Assembly: GCA_021464415.1 (NCBI GenBank)
Contig: CM038470.1
Coordinates: forward strand, 27,119,601-27,183,600
Direction: 5' to 3'
Source: Lonicera japonica
Taxonomy: Eukaryota; Streptophyta; Magnoliopsida; Dipsacales; Caprifoliaceae
DNA: 64,000 nucleotides
Shown: positions 1-12,084 of the stretch, in pieces
Layout: every line of letters begins with the position of its first letter
Numbering within the stretch: position 1 is the stretch's first letter
The notes under the pieces: generated by a model
Told to the model about the DNA's origin: nothing
Databases searched by the model: none
The model's input: the letters and a program-made list of their open reading frames with translations, nothing else
Made by a program: the position numbers and the translations under genes

Positions 1-39
1 ATTTAGAGTTGAGGATAAAAGAGAGTTGAGGATAAAAGA

Positions 40-846
40 GACTTTATATAACGGGCTGTATAAGATAAAGATAGAAAAAAAACATCATAATATAGCAGTA
101 CAAGTACAAGCATAGTAAATAGTAGAATATTTAGGATAATAATTTTTTTAACTTTATCTTGTGTAGTTGCTTTGTTAAGTAGGAGATTTCTTAAGTTATC
201 CTCTAGATGCATTGAACTTGTCCATAACCTTGAAAATAGGCTACGATTTGGGCCTTGTCAGTGGGCATGTGCCTTTGGGCCAAATTGGTTTAGGTCATGT
301 ACTCAGTCCGGTTAGTATAGATTTCATTTATTTGGGCTTGGCCATGGGCCATGGCATGCTCCGTTTAAATTTCAGGTTCAGACCTGGGTGAAGTTAGTGT
401 ATCAGGGTCATTTACTATCTATAAAAATAATAAATTATATCAAGCAGCACTCGACCTGTTAATCAAAATCTTGCTAATCCTCGAGTCACTGGCGCCACAA
501 AAATTAAAAATGGAGTAGTACATAACATATGAATGAAAGTATCACAACATAATATTTTTATAAACACCAAAATATTTCTCAACACCACCAATCAACTCAA
601 TACTATTGAAAACCACCCACTCCAGCCTCATAGACCGGTCCCTCTCAGTAACATGCTAAAAATTACACGTCTTACCCACTTCACCACGTCAAATTTTCAC
701 TCTAAGCCTTACACCAACATGACCTATTAGGATTTTTGGCTAGTAAATTTAACCATCTTTCAATTAGTTCCACGACAATTTAGACAACACCAATTAATAA
801 CAACAATTAATTAAGCCAAATAATATACATCGAAATTGGCCAATAT
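40..846. repeat. ~800 bp direct repeat, copy A
   Basis: This stretch aligns along its length with 11236-12036. Shared blocks include 'ggataataatttttt', 'aactttatcttgtgtagttgc', the run around 'gcattgaacttg', 'ccttgaaaat.ggctac' and the segment containing 'aattacacg.cttac'. By eye identity is roughly 80 percent with small indels. I recognise no protein, terminal repeat or RNA gene in it. It may be an old segmental duplication or two copies of an unclassified interspersed repeat. Confidence 0.75.
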
Positions 847-1085
847 TTGTTTTTTTGAATTATAATGAGAGAAAGTAGAATGCTTAATTCCAACCGGAAC
901 TTTTGAAAAATGCTTAATGGCATTGTGTTGATTTGTGGAAGAAGAAGAAGATTGAAGATAAGAAATAGTGGAGTGGTAGAGAGAGTGGAGTGGTGAGAGT
1001 AGAGTATTTTTTAGATGAATGTTAATTAATCTTAAAATTAAATGTGGAGTATTGGAGTGTTAGGAAGAGTGAAAGTGCACCTATA

Positions 1086-1684
1086 GGGCTCGTTTGATTC
1101 GAGTTTTGGGAGTATAATGGGCATATTTGATTCCTGAAAAGTTTTTTTCCTGGCATTTAGGATGCCATGCCGATGTTTTGTTCAACCAGGAATAAGAATG
1201 GAATAAAATATCAATTACAAAAATACCCTTATTTTTATAAGATGAGAAGACATCTCCTACTAATTTTTCAAAAGAGACAATTATTATAATAAATTACAAA
1301 AATTACACATGCCTAGCTAATAACTATCCTACAAAAATTACAATTTTTGTAATTAAAAAAAAAAATTACAACAAGAAAAAAGTTCCAAATTTTTTTTTTA
1401 ATTTTTGTGCAGTAGCGTAACTAAAATAAAAAATTCTAAATAATATTTTCATACACGGATGGAAAAAGAATTATTTATTCATAAGGAAGATAGTTATTTT
1501 AGTCCTAACATGAAAAATTATTGGTAACAGATTATTCTTTAAGATTTAAATGGGAGAATTTGGGGGGAAATGTTTGTTCCTGGAATCATTTATTCCAAAC
1601 TTAAAACTTGAACCAAACGTGGGAATCATTTCGGAATGGAATTTAACATTCCTAGAATGGTTTAAATCTTGAACCAAACGACTC
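1086..1684. mobile_element. MITE-like element with imperfect terminal inverted repeats
   Basis: The left end reads GGGCTCGTTTGATTCGAG and the right end, reverse-complemented, reads GAGTCGTTTGGTTCAAG. This gives an imperfect inverted repeat of about 17 bp. Internal segments near the two ends ('aggaataagaatggaa', 'ggaatcattt.ggaatgg') are also inverted relative to each other. There is no coding capacity. The termini resemble PIF/Harbinger- or hAT-type MITEs, but I could not fix a target-site duplication. Confidence 0.5.
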
Positions 1685-2684
1685 AATAGAGTGTTAGAGA
1701 GATATGAAATGTCAGAAAGTTAAATAGTGTATGTCAATAATAATCTCCTATTTTTTTAACACAATGATATCCTACTTAAAAAAGGGATTTCAAACACTTC
1801 AAGTAGTTCTTCTTCGGTTCTGCCACGTACTGACCTACTGTCAACCAAGGATCATTTTTACATGTATATGAAATTAAACCTGTAATTTCCTAATTACAAG
1901 AATAAAGAAAAAGCCAACTGGACACATGGTGATTTACCATGCATGCATACCCACCTTGAACAAACGTCTAAGTCTGCTTTGACAACTGACACATTTCAAA
2001 ACAATTGTAACATTATCGGTGTATTTGGTGGATGTTTTTTGTTCCAAATTTTAAAATTTCAACTTAAAATTAATTTTATTTTTACACTTTTTAAAATTTA
2101 TTTTACTTTATTTTATCTCTCTAATTTTTTTTTAAAACACTATAACTTTAAATCCAAAAATCAAAATTAGATAAAAAATATATATTTAAAATCTACTCGT
2201 CGAGATTTATAAAATAAGATTTATTGTGACTATTTTTTGAAATTTTATTTAAGAGATTTTTAGTTGGTTGAAAGAAACTCAAACAAAAACCAATTTCACT
2301 TTTCAACATACTTCCAAATTCTACCAAACACCATATTTTAAAAACTCAACTCAAAATATCAACCAAACATCACCTATATGTCTGTTAATTACTTTTTTAC
2401 GCTACCTACTTTTAATTATTCTTTAAAATTATTTTGGTGGCTCTATAAATACTCCTGGTTTGACGTGCACGATAAAAAAATGAGATAAGATAAAATTATT
2501 ATATTCCATATTTATTGTTGGTTAGGATTGGATATTAGACCGTAATGGATTATTAATCCTACAAAAATCTCTTATCTCATAGCCTATATATGAGTATCGT
2601 TTCACTAATAATGGCTATCATAAGAACATTTGAAGAACATGCTAAAATGGTATTCTATATAGTAGTGATACAGATTTTTTATGA
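1685..2684. other. A+T-rich intergenic DNA
   Basis: No gene, RNA or element ends recognised. Short open frames here have low-complexity, Phe/Lys/Asn-rich translations typical of random A+T-rich DNA. Confidence 0.6.
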
Positions 2685-3725
2685 GGATAAATTTCACTTT
2701 GTCAACCTAAACTATTGTTCAAGTTGCAGTTTGCCTACCAAACTATTAATTTTTAAATTTTTTACTATAAACTACTGATTTGGTTTACCTCAAATTGCTA
2801 ATAGAGTTAAAACATACGAAATTTGAGGACAAATTCATAAATTTACAAAGGCTAAATTGCACTTTACCTCTTGAACTATTGTCCAAGAACATTTTACCTA
2901 TCAAACTATTGATTTTAGCAATTTTTAGTACAAACAACTAAATTTGTTACAGCTTATCTTAAATGCTAACGGGGTTAAAAATATATAATTTACTTAATTA
3001 ACTTTATAGAAAATAAAATATAAAGAAGATTAATTGAATAATATTGGAAACACAAATCTTTCGGTAAATTAATATATTATTAACTTATCGATAAATTAAT
3101 AAATTAAAACCTCGTTTAATTAGTAATATTGGCCGGTCCCAACCTTATTAATTTATAGATTTTTTACTGTACATGTTTAGATCTTTTTTAAGAAAAAATA
3201 GATTAGATTTGTTGTAAAAAATTTAAGAAAATTTGAGGAAATGAGTTCAAATTTGATTCACCACTGCGGTTGCCATTAGTGGATGGGAGAGAATTGCCAT
3301 TGAGACAAGTGGATACGATGATTCGTAGATAGAGAATCGGGAAAGAGTTGGTGCTTAGAGAGAAGAATCGTCGGAGAGAGGTAGAAGTCTATTAAATGTA
3401 AATTTTCATATTTGCTCTTCCCTCCATTTTCTTAACCCCGTCAACAACTTGGGGTAAAGTTTAACAGAATTAATAGTTGGCGGTAAAAATTACTACTTGA
3501 CAGACAAAATGTTACTTGGACAATAGTTCAGGGGGCAAAGTGCCATTTACCTTTTATAAATTTTCAATTTTGCCCTCAAATTTTGTCTATTTTTTAATCC
3601 CGTTAGCAATTTGAGGTAAAATGCAACAAAATCAATAGTTTATAGTGAAAATTGCTAAATTTAATAGTTTGGTAAGCAAAATGCTATTTGGATAATAGTT
3701 TAGGTTGTCGAAGTGCAATTTACCC
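2685..3725. mobile_element. Foldback / Mutator-like non-autonomous transposon
   Basis: The two ends form a long inverted repeat of about 310 bp each (2685-~3000 and ~3417-3725). The left end starts GGATAAATTTCACTTT and the right end, reverse-complemented, starts GGGTAAATTGCACTT. The flanks are TTTTTATGA (2676-2684) and TTATTATGA (3726-3734), an 8-of-9 match that fits the 9-bp target duplication of Mutator-like elements. Each arm itself holds two direct sub-repeats of about 170 bp, both beginning near 'aaattgcactt...aaactattg'. There is no transposase, so it would have depended on a partner. Confidence 0.75.
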
Positions 3726-3734
3726 TTATTATGA

Positions 3735-5264
3735 CTTTAAGTTTGACACTTTGAGCTCAATAAATCTGTTTTTGATAGTTTCATGTTAATGTATGGACAT
3801 GCATGTATTATCGATTATTGAATTATAAAATGAAAAATCTTTGATAAGACAATTATCGTAGCATTAAGATACTTCTCATTCAGGATATGCTAGATAAGTT
3901 ATTAGTGTTGTGGTACATGAAAGAAAATGTGTTGTCTTAATTGATGTATGACGGCCTTGACTCGCATTAGTAATCTATTTAAGATTATATGATAACCAAA
4001 TTAAGGAGTTAGTTAATCTAATTTATTGCGCGCCTAATGATTATAATAAAATCACAAAAGATAAAATGAGAGAATGTAAGAATTATTTGATTAATTATGT
4101 GTGATCCACATGACCAATTATTTGATTAATTATGTGTGATCCACATGACCAGTTATATTTGATACATGTGATTTATTAAATTAGGTTTGATTTAGTCTCA
4201 TTAAATTAGGAATCTTATAATTAATTGGAAAATTTTACATCCTTTAAGTCTCGTACTTTGATGGTAAGTTGGAATCATAAACGATATATAAGGAAACTGA
4301 TTCTTTCTCTACTTATATATAATTAAAAGTGCATAATATTCGTCAATTATATTATGTATGATTTAGGAAAACAAGGAAAGAACAATTGCTATGGAACAAT
4401 CCTACACAATTATGTTTATGTATGTAAAATCATGTTAGTCCAACAATCCTACACAATAATGTTTATCTAAATTTAGGTACGTTTTATCCACAGTTATGTT
4501 CAGACTGATAAAATAAATTTACTTATTGTTTATTTATTGTTTGAGTTGATTATTGATTTAATTTTAACTAAGTTTATTTTAATTCTAAATTATTTGCCAT
4601 AAACCCAATTCATCATCGTCTTGAGTTAATTTCCGACCGCCCAACATTCTTTTGACATGTTCAATGAATCTATAGATAAGTCAAGCAAGTCCTTACCACA
4701 AGGCAACTTAAGAAAATAAGGCATGACTATTTTATATTTTGCAGGAGACTAATCCTTATGTAAATTCCTTAGCCAAGTTTGTATGTATTTTCATAACATT
4801 TACTTGTTATAAGTCTACTATATAAATGTCATCGTCTCGTAATCCTAGAGGGACACAAAAAATACAATATAAAATTATAAGGCTCACGATCTTATGTTGG
4901 CCGTTAGAGGACAACAAAAGATTTACTTAATAAAAGTGAGTATGAAGTAAGAAAATTATTGAAGTACGTTACATCTTAGCGTTATGTAAAGTTTGTTAGC
5001 TTATTCATTTAATTCGTTACTAAAGTCTTAGTTGGATCTAGACATTATAGCCAGATTTGGTCATAAGCGTATAATTCACAACACCGAAATCTTCTCTTAA
5101 CAATACTGTCCAACATGCCTCCATAACAATACATTATTTTAACTCGCAAACATTTTTCGTCAAAATTATCCCCAAAAATTTATCATCTAACTTTTTTCTT
5201 ATCTCCTTGGCGCGCAAATTTTGGTTTGTAATTTGATCAAGTGAGTTTTACATTCACATTATCA
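3735..5264. other. A+T-rich intergenic DNA
   Basis: No gene or element ends recognised apart from the 35-bp tandem duplication listed separately. Confidence 0.6.
4081..4150. repeat. 35-bp tandem duplication
   Basis: Two adjacent identical 35-bp units (4081-4115, 4116-4150) start with AATTATTTGATTAATTATGT and each ends with the 10-bp palindrome-like segment GTGATCCACATGACC. This looks like a recent replication-slippage event. Confidence 0.9.
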
Positions 5265-5470
5265 CAAGGCCCTTAAACCCATTCTTGATTTCATAATTAT
5301 TTGCACTACCCAACAAGAAGACCGCACACAGGTTGAAGTTGAAGCTGAAGATAGAGGGATGATAACTTGGTCGGATATTCGTCGGAGTGAAAATCTTCTT
5401 TGATACAGAGGAAAAGAAAAAGGAATAAAGTTCAAAATTGGGTAAAAGATTAACGGGAGATTCTTGGATT
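5265..5470 (+). pseudogene. 3' fragment of the unknown membrane-protein gene (copy 1)
   Basis: The plus strand matches the 3' half of the candidate gene at 9251-9808. It has the segment encoding 'ITQ' followed by the acidic 'QVEVE.EAE' stretch ('ctacccaacaagaagaccgcacacaggttgaagttgaagct' region). It then continues into sequence that also follows the related fragment at 27.04-27.37 kb ('ggtaaaagattaacg.gag'). Frames are not kept, the upstream membrane-spanning part is missing, and a long frame runs across it only on the wrong strand. I infer a decayed, 5'-truncated duplicate. Confidence 0.6.
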
Positions 5471-5579
5471 TAAGCCAAAATTTCTGACTTGGACTTGCCT
5501 TGTCACCATGCCATATAATAAGAGTATCGATGAAATGGGTCGAATGATCTTGGCAACTTGGAATTACCATGTTTGATGT

Positions 5580-8500
5580 GGAATGGGGTATGATAAAAAT
5601 ATTATATCTTATGTTAACTGTCGGTCAAAATTAGATTACGGGTATATTGTTTATCTTATAAATGCCACTTATTTAATCGATAAAGGAATTAAACAATTTT
5701 TCATATTTGATTATTTTATCGTGCTAGAATGAGACTTAATAATCATATCCGACCTTTTTTATCATGCATATCAAACGTACCTTAGTTATATGTTTTTGTT
5801 TTTTTTTTCCTTTCTGACACAACTCCATACAAGTTAATGTTAATTGTGTTAGTTTCCAATGTGGTAAAAAACAATATAGCTTTATTTTTTGCCAAGATAA
5901 CATAGTTCAGTTATATTTTTTTTTAGTAAGAACATACACAATAGAAAAAATTGAATTGGCAAACTTATTACGGTATGGTAGAAAGCGACAAAACTTACAA
6001 TACGCTTAAATTTTTACTCATGCGAGTCTGATTTACTTGTATTAATCATACGGATGTCTTTTACTCATACAAAAAATAAATAAAAAAAAACTATAATGAT
6101 TTGTCACACGTATAATTCATGCGAGTGAGATACACTCGTATTAAACTTTTTTTTTTTTTTGCAAATATTTCATATGAGTTTAACACATTTGTATTGTCAT
6201 TTTTTATATTAAGTCCAGTGTATTTCTCATGAAATTTAATGTCATATTTATAAATTTATAAATAAATTTTAGCGGCTCTGCTGTAAATACTCTTCTCAAA
6301 GACAAAATCTTAGAAATTTTTATTTATAAAAGGAAATCAAATAAATTTACAGATTTTTCTTTTTAAGGTCCGAAACAGAAGCCGACTGGGCCAGGAAGAC
6401 CCCATCCCAATTTTACTCAAAGTCCAACCCACCGCAGCGGCAGAAGCTTCTTCAAGCAGAAACCGACATCTCCCCTCTCTCTCTCTCTGGGGTTCACAGC
6501 ACCAATTAATTAACACTCTCTGGGACCGACCGACAACTACCAAATAAATTCTTATTTTTGCTTAAATAATTTTATTAAACTCAAAATGTAGTTTCGTGTA
6601 AAATATATTCTTATTTTAGAATATTTTTAATAGTCTTTTAAATTTATATTTTGTGTAAAATTCGTAAAATATTTTTTCTTTAACAATCTTTTAAAAATAA
6701 ATTTTGTGTAAATGAGATGTATAATATACATTCTCACTTTACATTGTCATGTTAGTTTTCTTTTTCTCTATTTTTTTAGTAAAATTTTAAAATATAATAA
6801 TTTTTAATATAAAATATATCTTTTAATAAAAATTATATATTTGAGTTCTATTCATCAAGAGTTATAAATGAAGATACATTGTAACTATAAGATCATGTAT
6901 AAAAATTTGAAGGAAAAAAAATATAAAATTAAATAAAATAACATCTAACATGTGTTGATATCTTTGGTTCTTTTAACATTTTTGGAGAATTTTTTTAAGT
7001 TAGATTTTGTATAAAAGTTGACTGACACATATAATTTACACTTCAAGTTTTACATAACCGTTGAAAAGGCTTTTACGCTTTCATATCAACTTTATTTTTC
7101 ATTTTTTTGTAGTTACTTTCTCTAACAAACTAAAATTATCGCCTAATTTTTTATTTTTTTCAAGATGTCAAAAATTAAATATTTTCTTTAACAATGATCC
7201 ATGTAACTTATCATATATATATATATATATATATATAATGAGAAGCCAAACAAAAAACAACATGATATACAGGTGATGAATATATGGGTTGAGAAGGGAA
7301 GAGGTGGCCACCAACAATAATACATAAGTACCCATGGATTTTGACATTGTTTACTACTCGAACTTAATTAATAAAATACTACTCTTAATTTGAGAAGAAA
7401 AATATATTTATTTTAACGGGATCCAAAATATCCTTAAAAATATCAGAGCTTCATGAAGACCTCAAGTGCGAGGGTGAGCTCAAGAGCTTGAAGGACAAAA
7501 TTGGATTTGATCTGAGCTGATGAGCTTGGGAGCTAGTAAAGTGATCCGAGCTGAATGGCATTCGAGTTAACTATGAACATGGCTCAACATTCACATCATG
7601 CGTCCGTTAGACACGTGGTAGTATTAGAGGGATCAATGCATTAGTTATTTATATAGTGTAACAGCCCACTAAAAGCATTATTACCCCACTTTCCCCCCCC
7701 AAAAAAATCTAGGGGACCATTAAATCATAGTTATAAGAATAAGTCCTAGGACATATAAATATGACTAAACCTCATCATATCAAAGGACCGGGATCATTAG
7801 AACGATTGGCAATCATCTGAAAATAATTAGCAAAAATTTAAGGAGAATATTTGTAACTTGTACTTTTATTTCTCAATCTTCATTCTCAATAAAATCATCA
7901 CCAGCCATGCACCACCAGAGTAAAAGTAAACCCAATTGATCTGAAAGAATGTAACTACCTTAATTTACAAAAAGTCTTAAAGTGTTCTTCATAAGATTAA
8001 TTGTGTTTGATTTATTAATTCATTTATAAATAACTTTTGTTAACCTTACCATATATTTATGAGTACATGTTGTATTATGAAATTTAATTAATTTTAGTTC
8101 AACCCATGTGTCAGAGAAAATTTTATGTCCTTAAAAGCACATACTTACGAATAATCATTATATTGTCAACATTTATGGCAACATCACCTCCACCTTGTCT
8201 CACAAGACGCAAAGAGGAGGAAATTTTTAATTTTTTTCCGGAAATGAGGTAAAAGGTTTTGTGTGATAATATTTTTTGCAAAAAAACAAACGAATAATAT
8301 TTTTTAGAAATAAGGTTCTAAATATCATTATCATTATGAAATAAATGTTTGCTTATCAATTGTGTTTTAAAATAAGGGATTTGACCGAGTGCAAACTTAA
8401 CTTTGTACAAAATTGTGTTTTGTGCAAACTTAACTTTGCAATCAAAAAAAAACTAATGCAAATTTGTTTTGCATGATGTGTTTATATTTTTTTTAACAAG

Positions 8501-9018
8501 TATATTGTTATATTTTATTCATAAAATTTTAAAATACATAGTAATATTTTAGAAAATAAGGAGTGCAAACTTAACTTTGCATAACTCCAAATAAATTATT
8601 ATGTGCATTTTACTAATAAATAGGTTTTGAATATGTAATTTGTTAAAATTATTCTAGAATAATATCAATTAAACACTTATTTATAATAATATGCCAAAAA
8701 ATAGTGCAAACCGAATTTTGCATGATTCCATAAAAAAATATAATATGAAAATTTACTACAAAATTAACTTTGCACTCTTTTTAGAGTTTGGTTAAATATA
8801 GATTCTTAATTTACAAAAATATTATTTTTTAATTTTTTTATAAAAAACTTTTTTAAACAAGTTCTATTTTTTAAATTTTTTTTTTTTGTTCACGGTTAGA
8901 GCTGGCAAGAGCAACAAAAGAAAGAAGCGCGCAAAGGGGACTGCAGTCGAAAGTTCCGTGTTCAGAAAAGGAAAAGGAAAAGGGCAAAAAATAAATAAAT
9001 AAAGTTGAAAGTTCCCTG

Positions 9019-9022
<4 letters not shown>
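5580..9022. other. A+T-rich intergenic DNA with one G+C-richer island
   Basis: No recognisable gene. The interval 6360-6540 is more G+C-rich than its surroundings and contains a short CT run. It could be a decayed exon or 5' UTR, but its translation matches nothing I know. Segments at 7440-7640 (repeated 'gagct' words) and 8380-8780 (repeated 'gcaaacttaactttgca' phrases) are low-complexity. Confidence 0.5.
7213..7237. repeat. (AT)n microsatellite
   Basis: About 12 AT units in uninterrupted order. Confidence 0.95.

Positions 9023-9061
<39 letters not shown>
9023..9061. repeat. (CT)n microsatellite
   Basis: About 19 uninterrupted CT units, 190 bp upstream of the start codon of the candidate gene at 9251. 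CT tracts are common in plant core promoters and 5' leaders, so it may be part of that gene's promoter. Confidence 0.95.
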
Positions 9062-9064
<3 letters not shown>

Positions 9065-9128
9065 CAACAAAAGCTATTGACAACCTCAATCGCATGATGT
9101 CGATGCGTGTTTTACACCCGCCCCCGTG

Positions 9129-9137
9129 TATATATAG
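9129..9137 (+). promoter_or_regulatory. Candidate TATA box for the 9251 gene
   Basis: TATATATAG lies about 120 bp upstream of the ATG at 9251 and about 70 bp downstream of a long CT tract. A 25-bp poly(A) run (9181-9205) falls between it and the ATG. The order CT patch, TATA, leader, ATG is plausible for a plant promoter but is only inferred. Confidence 0.4.
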
Positions 9138-9250
9138 TAATAAATGTAAACGGACTTCTGCAACATTTATAGCAAGGCGCAAAAAAAAAAAAAAAAAAAA
9201 AAAAAGAAAAGATGAGAGCATTTTTTGCCTTCATTTAAAAAAAAAAAATC

Positions 9251-9808
9251 ATGGACCTCCGGTATCTTTTGGCTCCACTCCTTAAACTTATTATCTCCTC
9301 TATCTTCTCTATATCCCGAAATTCGGACCATCAATTTCAGTACATTCTTCTTCTCCTCAAATATGTCTCTTCACTCCTCATTGCCATTCTCACTCTACTT
9401 TTCCTATGCTTCTCCATCAAACTCTCCCTCACACGTGCCGCAGTTTATCTGAGGGGGCGGATTTTTTCTGTTTTGGTGGCTCTATCGCTGCTTTGTTCGG
9501 TCTTTCTGTCGCCCGCGCATTTTTGGATGGTTTACCCTTTAATCTTGTGCCTATCTCCTTGGGAAAGTTTGGTTTTTAATGCGATCAAGTGGGTTTTCAG
9601 TTCGCTTTATCACACCCTTGAAGCCATTCCTGATCTCACCATTGTATGCATTACCCAACGAGAAGAAGAAGATCACCACAAACAGGTTGAGGTTGAAACT
9701 GAAGCTGACATTGATGGGCTTCAAGGGCACACCGGTCAAGAGCAAGTCAATTTAGAAGAGGTGGGGGATGCTGTTGTTGTATTGATTGCTGATGGTGATG
9801 AAGTATGA
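9251..9808 (+). CDS. Unknown small multi-pass membrane protein with acidic tail
   Basis: Single open frame of 185 residues; I do not recognise the family. Residues 1-25 are hydrophobic (MDLRYLLAPLLKLII), residues ~30-57 form a strong membrane-spanning stretch, and ~68-90 and ~90-110 form two more hydrophobic segments. The remainder (from about residue 130) is hydrophilic and acidic (EEED, VEVETEADID). This predicts a membrane-anchored protein with a charged cytosolic or lumenal tail. A TATA-like box and CT tract lie upstream. The ATG at 9251 is chosen because it is the first in the frame and opens directly on the hydrophobic segment. Two partial, decayed copies exist (5.27 kb and 23.94/27.04 kb), so this is the best-preserved member of a local gene family. 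Whether it is expressed, or itself a truncated copy, cannot be told from the sequence. Confidence 0.45.
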   Translation: MDLRYLLAPLLKLIISSIFSISRNSDHQFQYILLLLKYVSSLLIAILTLLFLCFSIKLSLTRAAVYLRGRIFSVLVALSLLCSVFLSPAHFWMVYPLILCLSPWESLVFNAIKWVFSSLYHTLEAIPDLTIVCITQREEEDHHKQVEVETEADIDGLQGHTGQEQVNLEEVGDAVVVLIADGDEV

Positions 9809-11235
9809 CACTTTAGTTTTCAAAAAATAAATAAATAAAAGAAATAGAATAGGCATATAAAGAATATGTAGAAAGTTGTTAAAAGGAAGCGATTTGAGTC
9901 ACCCCGTCACATGCTTTTCCAGTTAATTGAACACTTGATCTTATACATCACTTACGCTAATTAATTTATTTTTTTCACTTGTACATAGCAAAGGTTGGAG
10001 TACGAGGATTACTTGTATATTCATTTTGTCTTTTGAATAAATGAAAGTAGGAATATTATTTGAGACATTACTAAATAAAAGTGAGAGTACTATTTTGAGA
10101 TTAAATTGCCTCTGAATTATTCAAAGATTCAATTTCCCTTCTCAATATCATTAAACCATCTGAACCAAAATATATTCGATTGGTCATCAAAGGTTTTTGT
10201 AACTGACGAGATTCGACCCGGGAGTTTTCAGTCAAATCTTTTTGTTCTAATGCGTGGAGAAGAAAACGCGTTGAGGGGGAGAGAAGGTTATCCAAAAGAA
10301 ATGACTCAAGAAAGAGTCAACACAACTTGAATTTCGAATTCAAAATGAAAAGAAATAATTTTATTTTTAATAAATAAAATTTTCCAAAAGTTTTTTTATC
10401 TAAAAAGATAGTATTTGACCCAAAGTAAGCCCAAGCCCAAGCCCAATAGCACAAAATTCTAATGCCCAAAAGGTTCAAACCCTTAGGCAAATTCACCCTT
10501 ATAAAACCCATGAAGGTTTTTATTCCTCTCCTATGTGGGACTTAAGAAAACTCACTTGTGCTTGCTTTAGTTTTGTATTATTTTCTTCTTCTCCCATTTT
10601 TTCAAATACACACAAACTTCAACAAAATCTATATTGAGCAGATTCGGATCCTCTAAAGCAGTAAAAATCACTTTACAGGTATAGTCATAAATTTGAACTG
10701 ATCATTAAAAATGAAAATCACTTTTCACAAGGAAGATCTTCTGCTCTTCAGTTAATGAACATAATTCTTTGATAAAAATTTAATGGAGTTGATTCATCAA
10801 GAGTCTTGGCCTTAGTCAAGTTTGCTAGTTTGAAATAAATGCATTGAAAATCGGATAACAATAGTGATCCAACAAGAATGCCTATGCAAGAAAATAAAAT
10901 CACTTCATTATGTAGAAAGTTAATTACAACGTGGTTGCAATCACAATTAATTACAATTAATTGAGAATGTAAGAGCAAGAGAGCAAGTGTAAAACCATTG
11001 CAACCTAAGCAACTCGGGCTTCCATAATGAGTTTATCATTTTTACCAAATTCAATCAAAAAATGCAACTAAAAAGTAGGTGATCTCCGACCTAAGGTGAA
11101 GGGTTCGGCCTAAAAAAAATACCTATTCCACAGTCACTTTTATTCTCTCTTTCGAAGGTACCCTACAGAAATGGAGGTAGTTACTCTAGTAGGGTTACTG
11201 AGAAGTTTTTTTTTTAAGATAATTTAGGATTGGGG
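9809..11235. other. Intergenic DNA
   Basis: No gene recognised. 10100-10330 is less A+T-rich and open on both strands but encodes nothing I know. 10425-10445 has a short tandem of 'gcccaa'. 10530-10640 resembles a degenerate LTR-type leader, but no paired end was found. Confidence 0.45.
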
Positions 11236-12036
11236 ATATAAAAACATTTATATAGTAGGTTGTACAAGAGGTTGATAGATATAAGCATCATAGTATAGTA
11301 GTACAAGTACAAGTCTAATAGATAGTAGAATACTTAGGATAATAATTTTTTTTAACTTTATCTTGTGTAGTTGCTTGGTTGAGTACATAGGAGACTTCTT
11401 CGGTTATCTTTTAAATGCATTGAACTTGTTCATAACCTTGAAAATGGGCTACGGTTTGGGCCTTGTCGGTTACAAGTGACTTTGGGCATAATTGATTCGG
11501 GTCGTGTACTCAATCCATTTGGTATAGAATTCATTTATTCAGGCCCGGCCATAGGCCATGTCCTGCTTCGTTTAAATTCAGGTTTGAACCTAGATCATCT
11601 ACTATCTATAAAATTAACAAACTAAATCAAACCGCCCTTGACCCGTTAATCTAAATCATGTTCATCCTTGAGTCATTTGAGCTACAAAAATTAAAAAGGG
11701 GCCAATACGTAGCACATGAATGAAAGTATCGCAACATAATATTTTATAAAAACCAAAATATTTCTTGACACCAAAAATCAACTCAACAAGTTCTATCCAG
11801 AACCACCAGTTCGACCTCATACACCTGTCCCTCTTGGTAACATATTAAAAATTACACGCCTTACTCACTTCACTGTGTCAAATTTTCACTCTAAGCCTTA
11901 CACGAACATGGCCTATTGGGCCTTTTGGTTAGTAAATTTAACCATGTATCAATTAGTTCCACGGTAATTTAGCCAACACTAATTAATAATAACAATTAAT
12001 GAAGGCAAAAAACATTCATCGAAATTGATCAACATA
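11236..12036. repeat. ~800 bp direct repeat, copy B
   Basis: Second copy of the repeat at 40-846, in the same orientation, about 11.2 kb downstream. The same landmarks appear in the same order, from the 'gtacaagtacaag' block at the left to 'ttcatcgaaattg' at the right. No target duplication or terminal repeat was found at either copy. Confidence 0.75.
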
Positions 12037-12084
12037 ACGAATTCAGGAAGAGTATAATGAACTGTACAACAAAGAAAAATTATA

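Noticed and set aside
5262..5570. 102-codon minus-strand frame
   Set aside because: The plus strand of this interval matches the 3' part of the 9251 gene, so the minus frame is a shadow over a pseudogene.
8864..9070. 68-codon minus frame with REREREREREF
   Set aside because: Encoded by the (CT)n microsatellite.
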